From contig CM060900.1 of assembly GCA_030762935.1 (NCBI GenBank), positions 398,367,132 through 398,431,131 of the forward strand: DNA of 64,000 nucleotides. The letters run 5' to 3'. The notes beneath the pieces are model-generated. The model was not told the origin of the DNA. It saw only the letters and a list, made by a program, of their open reading frames with translations, and did no database searches. Each line of letters opens with the position of its first letter. Position 1 is the first letter of the stretch. This document shows, in pieces, positions 48,211 through 59,214 of the stretch. A program made the position numbers and the translations under genes. This DNA comes from Hymenopus coronatus. Lineage: Eukaryota > Arthropoda > Insecta > Mantodea > Hymenopodidae.

Positions 48211-49509
48211 ATAAACCTCAATGTATCCTCATATTAATACAAAAATTGTAACGTTTTAGAGTGTGTTTTAGAGGGCATTTCCCTCTTCTACGGAGCCGAT
48301 GCTAGTTAGTGAGTACGGTTGTTTTATTGGAAATGGGCGATGATTTTAGGTACTTTATTTGCTGTCAATAAATAAACGGCATTCTGCTGTTTCCAGGATC
48401 GTCATTAAAGAGTAAAAACATCCAATGATCCACTACTGAAAAGAGGCAGCAATTGCAAATAAATTACCGACTCGTTTTATGTCATAACTTGAAGATTTTA
48501 TAGCGGCCGCACTAAAATTATATAAGAACGGCTCTGCCAATCACAATCGGTGCACCTGATTGGCGTATCTTTTTGTGACTTGGCAACTATAACTATGCTT
48601 TTCGCAAGTAAAAAACGTGTCTATTAAGTGTCCTGGGAAATGGAAAAGGGATACGCTGTGAGAGTCAGTGAATAGCTTTAAAGCTCCGCTTTCGCCAAAT
48701 TATTAATTAGCTTGGAAATATGATTTCTTTAGTGGATCATATTTCATTCTGTTGTTCTGCACTACTACCAAAAATACAGCTTATTCCAAACAAAGAAACC
48801 TGAAACCAATTGTAGGCCCTGAAATTCTGAGTTTTGGAATCATTGCGCATTGATATGCTCGAGGTGAACATATTATTAAGGGAAATTATGGACTAATATT
48901 TAAAAATATCTGAGTTTTATTTATGGCATATTAACTTAAATTAAACGTCTAAGTTTTATTCTGTGAAAAATGTTATAAAACTAAATACAAATGGGAAAGT
49001 TTATTTCATCGTATTTATTTACAGGCATGTCACACTCAGTAATCGCTACATATCTCGTATTAATATTTGCTTTTCTGTGACATATGCATGCTTATTTCAC
49101 TATATTGTATTAATTTTAAAGTTGTTTTTCGAAAAGAACAGCAATGCATATTTTATATGAAGTCCAACTCTCACGCCCCGTTTTGAAACTGTGGGCTGTT
49201 TATTGGTTATATACAGTTGTTAATAAACTACACCAAAATAGTTTCAGAGAATAAGGAGGTGTCTCATGCAGGTAATTTGAGGTAGGAGATCCGATCTGTT
49301 TTTTTTCAAATTTCGAAGTTACTGATATAAGTTTCTGAAGTACCAGTCCGCCACTGGCCGATGATACCATTCGAGAACAAAACAAAAACAAGCCTACATT
49401 AAAGGTGTAATTGGTATGACATTAACCTCGCACAATAGCCAATATTTTTTTTTTTTTTTTTTTTTTTTCCCCCCCGAGTTCAAATCTCTCCCCCAAGAAG
49501 CACTTTTTC
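48211..49509. other. No gene seen
   Basis: Unassigned, with a T run then C run at 49444-49477 just before a PAL arm. Confidence 0.35.
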
Positions 49510-50370
49510 GCATCGACTTAAAAGAAAAAAAAAATCTGATATGTTCCATTCACATAACTTTCTGTAGCTGTTCCAATACAAACTGTTCGTACAAAACATT
49601 TTGTCTACATCATGCTAATCAAGATAAGCATTAGCAGAATTGATCTTATTGCTTCCTTGTAAGTAGGAGGGAAATAAGGAAATACATTAGGCTTAAGTGA
49701 TAGTCAAATATTTTAAAAACTGGTCGCTATGTGAAACATTTAAGATTCGGTTCGTTTTGCACGGCCCCGTTTGAGAAAAGTAAGTACTTAAAAACTGAAA
49801 CCAACAACAAACAAGGAATATCTCGAAAACGGTCAGCTCTACAAGAACATGATTTAATATGATTACATTTTTTTTGTGTAGTACGTTTTTGTTTTATCTG
49901 TTACGGTTTACCGTTATGCAAAGTTCTGCAGAACTCATCCAGAATAAAGAGGTATTCAGAAGCTATTCCCAGAAAATTCAAAATATGCATATTATTTGTG
50001 AGGTAAATATCTTTAATACACGGTATTTTAATTTAATTCTTACAGCCATTTTTGATAAAAACAAAAATTTCACAAAAAGTAATCGTATACGGGGTAGCTT
50101 GTGTTGGGGCGATTTTCTTGAAAATCTGCGTATCGCATCCCTAGTAGATAAACAAAAATACCAAGTTTGGTGTTTAACGGTCTTTTCGTTTTTGAGCTAT
50201 GTTATCCACAGACACAGACAAGAACCTTTTTTTTTTTTTCTAAAAATGCTTTTATAGGACTCAGGGGACCTCAAAACATATTTTCGGTGAAATATCGACA
50301 TCGAATTTTGGGTGGAATACAATGCCTTCTCTATCCACTATGTACATTGTACATACGGACTAGAGAAAGT
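49510..50370 (-). mobile_element. PAL element, one complete arm
   Basis: Complete minus-orientation arm from TCTGATATGTTCCATTCACA at the inner end. It runs through ATCAAGATAAGCATTAGCAG, AAGTGATAGTCAAAT, GCACGGCCCCGTTTGAGAAA, AAACGGTCAGCTCTACAAG, GGTTTACC, ATCCAGAATAAAGAGG, ACCAAGTTTGGTGTTTAACG, TTTGAGCTATG, CAGGGGACCTCAAAACATAT and TTTTGGGTGGAATACAATGC. It finishes in the terminal palindrome CTCTATCC-ACTATGTACATTGTAC to CTAGAGAAAG. It defines the arm at roughly 0.85 kb. The 132- and 79-codon frames in it are accidental. Confidence 0.9.
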
Positions 50371-51959
50371 AAAAAGTTAAATCCATGGCAGCAAACGAAC
50401 CTATGAGCTTCGGGTCATCCGCTTTTGGCGTTACACGTTAATCCAAAGGAGCAATTAAATAAATGCCTCTAGAGTAGGCTACATAACACAAGAAGGAAGT
50501 TAATCCAGAGACAGTGTCGCATTGTCAAGTGATCTGTTCGAGATTTGAGAGAACTTTATGGCAGTAAATCTTAAGAACGTGAATAATTGGTTGCTGAAAA
50601 TCTATATTTCTAAACTTCCGTGTTAGTTTTAAAGGCATTCCAAGCCAGGTTTTCATATGACTTTGATTTAGCATCCATTTATCTGCATTTGAAACCAAAT
50701 AGCTTAACACTTTATAATTATGTTATGTTTAGCCGTGGACTATGCGTTTCCAATTTGAAGTTATTTATATCAGACACGTCTATAATCTTTCAAATTGTTT
50801 CTGTGTAGTTCACTAACGTCCTGTATAGATGGAAAAACGGAAGCTTGAAAGAGTCTAAATGTTCCCAAGTAAGACAGCATCCATTTTAGGGCAGGGAATA
50901 AGCTTGTTAGGTGTGTAGCTGACCAGCCTGTGTGTTTGAATGGGGTGGGCTCGGATTATGTAAGCGGGATACAGCATGTCTAGATGATTGCGTGATCTGT
51001 ATAACATTTTGATACTTGCTTTTTATATTTGAAAACGTATTACTGTGTTCAATTTTAGATACATGTTATATAACATTAAACGCGATTTCCTAGAATTCAT
51101 ATTTATGAAAATTAGGGAACATTTTGATTCCAAACTATTCAAGCTAAACGGGCAAAACATTCAGATCTATTTTATCCTAGCAATACAAATTCATTTTATA
51201 TAAATTTCAATTATTTTCATAGTAAAAGCACGTTTTTGAATGCTGAAGCCTCACTGAAATCTACGAATAGAAATTAAATGAGTTGGAGCTGCATCTACGC
51301 AAGCCATAACTAAACCAAAAATATCCCCTACATATACCTGTTTGCTTCCTAACAGACAGTGGTTTATAGAACAACTAGTCTTGAATTATTTTAGTGCAAA
51401 GTGTATATGAAAAGAATAAAATATTTCAAACAGGTTTAACTGACATTGCATTGTTAATGGCTTCTTGAAGCTATATTGTTTTGCGTATCTTTTTGAATGC
51501 GTTAAACACTGTCCTTCCTCAAGAAATGTATTGCATTATCTTTTTTATTTCCTAATGCTTGCAATACTGATTACAGCTTTCGTGATTCCAACGTTGAGAA
51601 AATAATATACAGCCTATAGGGAAGCTGCGCTGCAACATGTCAGAGAGATAGGAGGCAGTAGTATTAACTTCCCTTTCTCCATTTGAAGAGACAATATTTT
51701 TCAACACTAGCACTGCAGTGTTGTGTTCTGCTCTTTTCCACTCATTATTTGCCACTGTTTCTTCTTTTTCATTATATCTATTTCACTTTGCACTTAAGCT
51801 CTACTGCGAGTCCTACTGCACGTACGACTTGGCAGAACTGGTGTGCCCGAGACGTACTGGTATATCAGAGTAAATCCTCTATCGTAAGCACAAAGTAGCA
51901 ATTGGTTTCAACACAACGCAATTCCATTATTATCCATAGCCATATAACATGTTTCCGAT
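50371..51959. other. No gene seen
   Basis: Unassigned intronic sequence. Overlapping frames on opposite strands at 51.5-51.9 kb have no motif. Confidence 0.35.
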
Positions 51960-51964
51960 GATCA

Positions 51965-52128
51965 CAATTAAACTTAAAAATAAATTCGATCCGTTATTAA
52001 CGGATATCTTGGAAACTGCTTATGTCACAAAAATGTTATTTGAAATAAATTGTTTTAAAAGGGTTCTATACTTATACTTTATGGATTACGTTTTCGCTTA
52101 CGTTTACCAGTTATACAGGATCTTAGAG
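51965..52128 (-). mobile_element. PAL middle-arm fragment
   Basis: Contains CTTATGTCACAAAAATG and GCTTACGTTTACCAGTTATA, resembling the middle of a minus arm. It is diverged and less certain than other copies. Confidence 0.4.
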
Positions 52129-52200
52129 GTAGGTGGCTCTGCGATTACGCGTTCGACTCGCATTTCGGAGATCCCAGGTTCGATCTCTGGCGATCATCCA
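52129..52200 (+). mobile_element. SINE-G head, copy 2
   Basis: AGGTGGCTCTGCGATTACGC is followed by the B box AGGTTCGATCTCTGG and GCGATCATCC. It shares its layout with 5197-5268. The sequence after about 52215 is PAL, not a SINE body, so either the SINE is truncated or this head forms the edge of a composite unit. Confidence 0.62.
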
Positions 52201-52214
52201 CTCTCACTCATGGG

Positions 52215-52989
52215 TTTTTACTTTCTCTGGCACTATGTACTTACAATGTACACAGTAGATAGAGACGGTATTGTATTGTATTCGACCCAAAAATTTGATG
52301 TCGAGATTTCACCGGAGTCCAAAAAAAAGTATTTTTAGAAAAAGGTCAGTCTATGTGTGTGTCTCTCTGTCGGTCTGTCTATGTGCGCCTGTACAGAATA
52401 ACTCAGAAACAAAAATACCGTTAAATACCAAACTTGTTATTTGTGTTAAGAATATTTCAAGGTTGCGACACGAAGATTAAAAAAAAAGCACCACAAAATA
52501 TCTGTTTACATGGAAACATTTTTTAAAATTGTGTTTTTCTCAAAAATGCCTGTAACGATTTTGATTAAAATACCATATATTAAAGATGCTTACATCACAA
52601 ATAAAAGGTGTGTTTTGAATTTCCTTTATTTGGAATGAGTTTTGCATAATTTTGCATAACAGTTAAACCATAAGAGAAACAAAAAGTAATATACAAAGTC
52701 GTAGATCTCGTTAAAGCGCATAATGTATTCTATACATTTTTCTTGTAGAGTTGATCGTTTTCGAGATATTCATTGTTAATCGTTTCGGTGTTAAAACTAT
52801 CTAATTTTTCTCAAACGGAACCATGCACCAAGAACCGAACGTCAATTGTTTCACACAGCGACCAGCTTTTAAAAGGTTTTACTATCGCTTTAGTATAATG
52901 TGTTTCCTTTTTTTCCTTCTACTTACAATGAAACAAGTAATTAGCCCAATTCTAGTAATGTTTATCTTGAGCAGCATTATGTAGGTAAA
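52215..52989 (+). mobile_element. PAL element, left arm (interrupted two-armed copy)
   Basis: Plus arm starting TTTTTACTTTCTCTGGCACT with the terminal palindrome. It then runs TTCGACCCAAAAATTTGATG, GCGACACGAAGATTA, ACGATTTTGATTAAAATACC, TTTTGCATAACAGTTAAACC, GTAGAGTTGATCGTTTTCGA, TTTCTCAAACGGAACCATGC and TTACTATCGCTTTAGTATAA. It is interrupted by SINE-C and resumes at 53229. Confidence 0.88.
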
Positions 52990-53228
52990 AGCATATATAT
53001 TAGCTTAACGTCATTTAACGTGGTTGGTCATATTGGTCGATGAATGAAATTGGCGAAATGATGCTCAAGTGATCTCGGGGTGCATGGATGGTTACTCGAC
53101 ATTCGTCTTCAGGATAAGGAAAAATCCCCGAAGGAAACCTTATCCGGGTAACTCACCGTAAATGAGTTACGAACTCGCGGTCTGTTGAACGTGAGGCGAC
53201 ACGTTATCACCACACTACCCGGGCGGGC
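52990..53228 (-). mobile_element. SINE-C copy 2, inserted in PAL
   Basis: Minus-strand SINE-C aligned with 28395-28610: TGGTCATATTGGTCGATGAA, CTTCAGGATAAGG, TTATCCGGGTAACTCACCG, then the B box complement (GAGTTACGAACTCGCGG). It lies within a PAL left arm whose sequence continues on both sides, so it jumped in after PAL. Confidence 0.82.
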
Positions 53229-53312
53229 AATAATCTTTTATAACAAAAGCTTGTATTTGAAACAGCTAGAGAACGTTATGTGAATGGAACACATAAGATG
53301 CTTTTTCGTTTT
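53229..53312 (+). mobile_element. PAL left arm, continuation after SINE-C
   Basis: ATAATCTTTTATAACAAAAG, CAGCTAGAGAACGTTATGTG and AATGGAACACATAAGATGC continue the arm to its inner end, matching 41525-41615. Confidence 0.8.
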
Positions 53313-53683
53313 TCCCCCGGATTGCAAGGCGAATGCTGGAGTGGTTATTTAATTCAGCTACTTTCCTGACTCGCATGTGCTTTTGTCCTACACCAAGGTG
53401 CACTGAGTTAGACCGTGGTGCTGTGGTCTATGGCCACGGAATCCGCCAGGGTTCCCACCCAACCAGGGAGGTGCGTTGCGAATTTTAAATCCCGGGTATG
53501 GGACTGGTGCACATTGAACATCGTGAGGTGAGGTGAGGACATACGATAGCCAGCGGGCCAGGACAAGGCAATAACTTTTCGAATGTTTCTGCCCACCTGT
53601 GCCGGGCGTACGTGGGCGTGAAGCCAGCAGTCGGCTTGACATGTCCAAGCTCGTGTGGGCTCTAGCGTCATATTATTATTATA

Positions 53684-53727
<44 letters not shown>

Positions 53728-54104
53728 GCATGTCCGTTCCATTCCCCATTTCCTCCATCTCTCCGTTGGCCTGTTTCAGGGTAGCAGGAATCGGTGATCG
53801 TGCTTCGGTGCGGTGTGGTAGGGAAAATAATGATCCCTGGAGCTCTCACCGTCCCTCGGGTTTCGGCAGGTCGCCGGAGTATAAAGACGCGGCCCTTGGA
53901 GATGTTGGGCCCTGTGTGGGGCTGGGTCTCCGGTTCACCTGTCCGACTGTCATGGTGTCTCAATCTGGCAACTGTAGGGAACCTGTCATAGCTGTGCCGT
54001 TGCTCCTAGTTTCGACCACCCGGTGTCTTCCTTTACTTCCCTCCTCAATCACAGTGGCGCCCCCCGTGGAGCCGAGCCCCCATCGCACGTGTCTGTCCTA
54101 TGCA
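53313..54104. mobile_element. GC-rich insertion(s) between PAL arms, with ATT tract
   Basis: About 0.8 kb, strongly GC-richer than the PAL arms on either side, and split by an (ATT)n tract at 53671-53727. The right part begins with the complement of TGCTACCCTGAAACAGGCC, which resembles the right end of the element at 30785-31150. It is probably one or two nested retroposons. Frames up to 155 codons run through it on both strands but have no recognised motif. Confidence 0.55.
53671..53727 (+). repeat. (ATT)n microsatellite
   Basis: About 18 ATT units with one interruption. Frames through it give tyrosine or asparagine runs. Confidence 0.97.
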
Positions 54105-54379
54105 AGATCATACAAAATTCCTTTCGAGAGAAGTGGATTTCACAGAAAATTCAAGATACACATTTTATATATCATGAAAATCTATAGTACACAATAGTTT
54201 AATCAAAATCGTTAATAACAATTTCACAGAGTAAAAAATTCCGATAAAAATTTTCCCTGCAAAGGGTAGTCTGCAGTGGAGTTTTTGTTTGTTTGAAAAT
54301 CTTCGTTGCGCATCTTTGGAAAATACTAAACTTAAATACGAAGTTAAGCTGCTAACAGACTTATTATTATATTGTTTAC

Positions 54380-54457
<78 letters not shown>

Positions 54458-54545
54458 GATCTTCTTCTATAAGGCTCCTGTTTGTATTGAAGGGACATCA
54501 TACATATATTTCCATTGAAATAATGATACCAACTTTCTGAGGTGG
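54105..54545 (-). mobile_element. PAL element, right arm
   Basis: Inverted relative to 52215: GAAAATTCAAGATACACATT, AATCAAAATCGTTAATAAC, GCAAAGGGTAGTCTGCAG, GAAAATCTTCGTTGCGCATC, GAAAATACTAAACTTAAATA. It then continues into a (CA)n tract where other copies have CACAGACACAG. The outer terminus is eroded. Confidence 0.82.
54385..54454 (+). repeat. (CA)n microsatellite within PAL arm
   Basis: About 35 CA units. They arise at the CACAGACACAG site of the arm. Confidence 0.97.
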
Positions 54546-55209
54546 GTTACACTCGAAGTAAAGATTCAATTTGTTGTTAGGTTTCACTCATATGACCGCC
54601 TTTTTGCGTGCGTTTAAAGAGCTTTAGGCATATGTATATATATGCTTAAGAAACTTAAATTGGTAACTAGTTTTAAGTGCTACCAACTTCAACAGTTCGT
54701 AGTACAGCGCCTTCCTTCATTAAACTTGCACGAACTGGAGACATATTGCCTGGAAGAAGTACTCAATTTTTTGACCGTAAGGTATTGCGTTTTCATGGTC
54801 ATTACTTAGCAAGAACTTGGGCAGGGAGAAGAAACACCCTTGTAAGTTTTCATGACGATGCAAACTTGTGATAAACTTCCTCGAAAGAAGTTTTATAGTG
54901 TTCGGATGTACTTCGCCGATGACCTTGCTCATAACGATACTCGGTCTCACTTTGTGGTTCAGTAAAATTCGCATAAATAACGCCTGGTCACGTGTTTCTA
55001 CTGTTGGTGCAGGATTCGGAACCTAATATCTCTGCCCTGTGTTGGATTGAAGGTTCTTCAGCTATATGTCATGGACATCCTTGAGGTATTAGAGGAGTTG
55101 ATTACCTGAGTGTAGCTGATGAGAGGGAGGGAGACAGCTATTCTTATAAACTTTTAAGAGTTTTATAATTGCTATTACAAAGTTAGAATCAAACTGAAAA
55201 ATGCAATGT
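54546..55209. other. No gene seen
   Basis: Unassigned. The opposing 64- and 84-codon frames have no motif. Confidence 0.3.
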
Positions 55210-55285
55210 CATAGCCGGGACTTGAACCACGGATCTTCCACTATCCGTGTGAGTTTTCTAACCAGCTGAGTTACTAACGTTAACA
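55210..55285 (-). mobile_element. tRNA-like SINE head, unclassified
   Basis: On the minus strand, AGTAACTCAGCTGGTTAGAA (A-box region) and GTGGTTCAAGTCCCGGC (B box, complement at about 55214-55230) are arranged as in a tRNA. The body to the left is AT-rich and unmatched. Confidence 0.6.
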
Positions 55286-55417
55286 TTATTTTATTTGTTA
55301 ACTACGGTATCAATTTCCAGGAACAATCAGCGCAACCGGTGTACCGGATTTTTTTTCGGCAACACTTCAGCATTTCAGTATACTTAATGGGGCTATTGGT
55401 TTTAAACATACTTTAAA

Positions 55418-55495
55418 ACCATCGGCCTGGGCCGGATTTGAACCAAAGACCCAGGCATCAGAAGGTCAACGATTTTTTCACCACACTATATGGAG
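55418..55495 (-). mobile_element. tRNA-like SINE head, unclassified
   Basis: On the minus strand, ATAGTGTGGTGAAAAAATCG and the B-box region TTTGGTTCAAATCCGGCCC lie 140 bases from the previous head, in the same orientation. Possibly two copies of one family. Confidence 0.5.
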
Positions 55496-55654
55496 ATCTA
55501 AGATCCATTTTGATATAGCATACCTCAGTGGTGGCTAACAATGTCATAAATACCTTAAGCCTCATAGTTAATTACTATTTGGTCAATAAATGTTAAGTAG
55601 GTGTTCTTTCTAATAAGAGCATTCTTCTTCATCTTTTTCGTTTTCATCTCCTTA

Positions 55655-55659
<5 letters not shown>

Positions 55660-55691
<32 letters not shown>

Positions 55692-55706
55692 CATCATCAT
55701 CATCAT
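55660..55706 (+). repeat. (ATT)n(ATC)n microsatellite
   Basis: ATT units switching to ATC units. Confidence 0.96.
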
Positions 55707-55707
55707 C

Positions 55708-55755
55708 AGGCTAAGGAATTCTTAAGCAGTTGGCTTCATGTTAACTGTAACTGTG
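55708..55755 (+). repeat. Short dispersed repeat J, copy 2
   Basis: GGCTAAGGAATTCTTAAGCA then GTTGGCTTCATGTTAACTG, similar to 6722-6766 (AAGAATTCTTAAGCAATTGG, CTCAAGTTATCTAC). Too short to classify. Confidence 0.45.
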
Positions 55756-57762
55756 ATGGTCATATTGCGACCTTTTGCTTTTGAAATACACTACCTAACG
55801 GTAACGGTGTTAATTTGTGTATAGTCATTGGATTTTTTTTTTATTTTTCTTTATTTTTTGTTTTTTGTTTTATACATTAGACCATACATAAAATGATACT
55901 CATATTTTAATAGGCTGTTCAACTTTTTCGCAGTAAATATCGCTCGATCTTTACGTTTTCCCAGTAAATGGAATTAAGTTAGGGTAAATAGTACCTACTT
56001 AAAGGTTCTTTATAGAAACTATCATATATATAATTCGTTATACCAAGCGTTACAGCTCTTTTTTTATATTTTGAGGGAATAACAACTCTTAAAAATTCTG
56101 CGTGTAAAGGAGATTGTTTGGTTTGTAATTTCATGCAACATTTCACCTCATATGTCTGAAAGATGCTGGACTTAAATTCGTCATTACAAAATTTGGTTTT
56201 CTCTTTCTGAATGTCTCTCTCTCCCTCTCTCTCTCTGACTCATCGAAATATGGGCTTGTTTATTTTCAAAGAGCATTAAAGAATATATTTTCAATGAAAA
56301 TGCAATAAAGATATTTTGGGTAAACCGCTGTACTTCCTCTTCTTTAGTAAGCAGCAGAGCAAGTAATAAAATCCAGATATCACCTACCTTATTTTTTAGA
56401 GTTGTTCAATGTCTGATCTCTATGTTACTTTAAAGACAATTTTACACCTACAAACGACACACAATAATCAAAATATCGATGCCATGAAACACCTTCGTTA
56501 TATTTGCAGATCCAGAAAACAAGAAATAGGAATTTTTTTTCGAAATGAATGCTGTAATTTTTCCCAAGCACACGTATGAACATAGCGTAATCTTAATGTT
56601 ATTCAGTATTTAAAAATCACTCTGCTATTCTATTATTAACATTAATAACTACGTGTTTGTATGTCATAGCATCACTTGCATGTGTCAAAGATTGTGAACT
56701 TTGATGTGAACCAATCAACGGTACACAAAAAGAAAAGTGGGGGATACAATTTTGTTCTTTATTACAAAATGTATTGTGCTGTTGGTAGTCCGCTTTTAGG
56801 ATCATAGTATTGGGTCTTTTGGAAATGAGATGTGCACATAATGGCGCGGCAGTTCATCATTCGTGCCAAATGCTATCTATTGCTACTCCGCCGTCTGGAG
56901 AAATTATCATAGTGCGTTATTGGTTTGTTACGGCCCCGCTACCTCCCAAAGTAACTCCTCGTCTCCAAAGGCTTCGCGAGGCTGAGTGTCCCCCGTAGCA
57001 TACATCCCAATATGATAAAGAGGTCATGCCAGTAACAGAATCGAACGCAGCTCTCCATACGCCGGACAAAAGGACTAGCACAGCGCAATGTCTGTCGAGC
57101 AAGCTGCATATCTTGTAAAAGAAATCCAATATTTTGATCCGATAGTCTTTTGAAGCAGTTTTGGAGATACATGAATTTCAGCAAACTGTATTTTTATAAT
57201 CTGTGTTACACTATTTCCTAAGTCACAGCCTCTAATGCCTAAACGTGCAAGTTTTGTTTCAAATATTTGAACTGATATTTTAGCCAAGTATCACATACGA
57301 GGTGCAAGAGTACAAGTGAAAATAAGTGCAATAACCGCTTTTCTAAGAAATTCTGAAGTTCCAGTAGCAACCTGGATTCTGGGCTAGAATAAAAAGCTTT
57401 TTCATAAAATTTACCCTCAAGAAACTCGTGACGCCCGTTGTTACGATGATGAAGGTAAGCTTGGACCCATCCCTACAGCTGCCCCATTCATCATGGCCTC
57501 CTCCTACATGTAGAGATCGGAAATTAAGAGGCACGCCGTTATGACAAATAGAGCAACGTGCTGAGATGCCTGGTCCTTCCCTGGGGAGATTCGACTCCAT
57601 ACAGTCATCTGTTGCTGAGGACAACCTGTACGAGAATGATCAGATTAACTATCGTGTTAACATGCGCTGGGAATCTGATTTTCGGGGAGTGAAAACTAAT
57701 CGAGCTTAATGCAAGTAAACGCAGAAATTAAAGTGATGATAAAATCTGTTATATGCAATGAA
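55756..57762. other. No gene seen
   Basis: Unassigned, with a TC tract near 56214-56238. A patch at 57010-57095 reads as a weak tRNA-like head on the minus strand (GCGTTCGATTCTG). A GC-richer stretch at 57430-57610 has a 93-codon minus frame without motifs. Confidence 0.35.
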
Positions 57763-57862
57763 GTGTTGTACAAGCTTGGACGTCCATTACTGACACTTGC
57801 TCCACCAGCATCAAAATTAGTGGAGCAAGTGACAGTAATGAACGTCCAAGCTTTCACAACAC
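57763..57862. repeat. Near-perfect hairpin (43-nt arms, 14-nt loop)
   Basis: The left arm 57763-57805 (GTGTTGTACAAGCTTGGACG ... CACTTGCTCCAC) pairs with the right arm 57820-57862 at 39 of 43 positions, with no bulges. The 14-base loop is at 57806-57819. It is unlike any PAL block. The size and single loop resemble a microRNA precursor, or a very short foldback transposon. I found no second copy and no target-site duplication. A second short stem (GCGGAAAT ... TTTCCTGC) lies just to the right. Confidence 0.85.
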
Positions 57863-58084
57863 GCGGAAATATTTTCCTGCGGAAAATTACGAAATAGTTT
57901 CATATGGAACACAATGCGTATTTTGAATTCATTGACGTAATTGCCCTTTTGCCCTACTCTTCTGTGTAATCTATGAGTAGAGCGTAATGCTTATACGTGC
58001 ATCTAGGTGAATGGACTTGGGTAATGCAAACTATATCATCCTGCTTTGAATTACGCTAAACTCCCTTCCTCGTACATATAAAAT

Positions 58085-58888
58085 CGGGTGTGTTCCATTC
58101 AAATGACTTTATCTTTCTTTTTTTTTTCTGCAAACAAACTATTCTTACAAAAGATTATGCTTTGGCTACATCATGATAAACAAGATAAACTTTACCAGAA
58201 ATAGTCTTTTTACTTAGTTCCTATAAGTAGAATGGAAATAAGGGAATACACTCCGCTAAAGCGACAGACAAATCTTTTGAAGTTGTCACTATGCAATTTT
58301 CATTGACATTTGGTTCCCTTTATATAGCCAAGAGTAGAACAGAATAGAGATAAGAAATGTAAGTACAAAATGAAATGTGAAAATTCGGTTTAGATTTACG
58401 TTATATACAGCAAATCCAGATATAATGTTCAAAAGAATGAACAAAGAAACAATACTTAAATTAGGAAGACTTATGAGGACTTCCCGTTTGAGAAAAAATT
58501 AAGTATTTTAAAATTGAAACCAATAACAGGGAATGTCTCTGAAATGGTTAGTTCTACAAAGAACTGTATCTGATACAAATTGTGTTTTTTAACGAGATCT
58601 ACATGTTTAACTAAGTTCTTGTCCGTCTCTTACGGTTCTCCAGTTTTGCAAAAGTTATCTAGTTATGAAAATGTCTTCAGAGGTCATTCCCAAAAAACTC
58701 AAGATATATATTTTATTTTTCATGTAAACTTCTTTAATGTACGGCATTTTAATCATAATCGTTACAGCAATTTCTTTAGAAAATCGAAAATTTCGAAAAA
58801 TGTTCTATTTAATACTACTTGGGGTGAGAAATTTTCCCGAAAATCTTCATGTCGCATCCTTGGAAGATACTTAAATTAAATGCAAAGT
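58085..58888 (-). mobile_element. PAL element, minus arm with small insert
   Basis: Arm from GTGTTCCATTCAAATGACTT through AACAAGATAAACTTTACCAG, AAGCGACAGACAAATC, GGACTTCCCGTTTGAGAAAA, GAAATGGTTAGTTCTACAAA, TCTTACGGTTCTCCAGTTTT, AATCGTTACAGCAATTTC, and GAAAATCTTCATGTCGCATC to ATGCAAAGTTTGG. About 130 unrelated bases at 58330-58460 interrupt it. The outer end is replaced by a GGGA tract. Confidence 0.85.
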
Positions 58889-58925
58889 TTGGAGGGAGGG
58901 AGGGAGGGAGGGAGAGAGAGAGAGA
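58889..58925 (+). repeat. (GGGA)n(GA)n tract at PAL end
   Basis: Purine repeat starting exactly where the PAL arm would enter its GTCT/CACA-rich block. Confidence 0.95.
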
Positions 58926-59214
58926 GTCATACCCGTGCCGTTGCTATATGTGTGTAAACAGGTCAACAATGTATTGTTGCATGGAGGGAAAGCTTTATTT
59001 CAGCATTTATGATTCAATTTATAATGTGAAAATAGAGAAGCAAACATTACTTTTTAATCGCGTTTCACGGATGCTTTAAAAACTATTTAATAAACTCGTA
59101 ATTATCAGAAAATTAGAAAATTACAATGGCAGGAATTAAACAAGATTTAGGATGGGGATTATAATGAAATGTAATTGGTTAGGGAAAAAAGCAATAAGAA
59201 AAGCAGAGTAAAAC
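58926..59214. other. No gene seen
   Basis: Unassigned spacer between two same-orientation PAL arms. Confidence 0.3.

Noticed and set aside
49859..50406. 132- and 79-codon frames
   Set aside because: Accidental frames in a PAL arm, not preserved in sister copies.
53408..54197. Frames of 116 and 155 codons across GC-rich DNA
   Set aside because: They cross an ATT microsatellite or unclassified insertion on both strands, with no motif; GC-rich DNA has few stops by chance.
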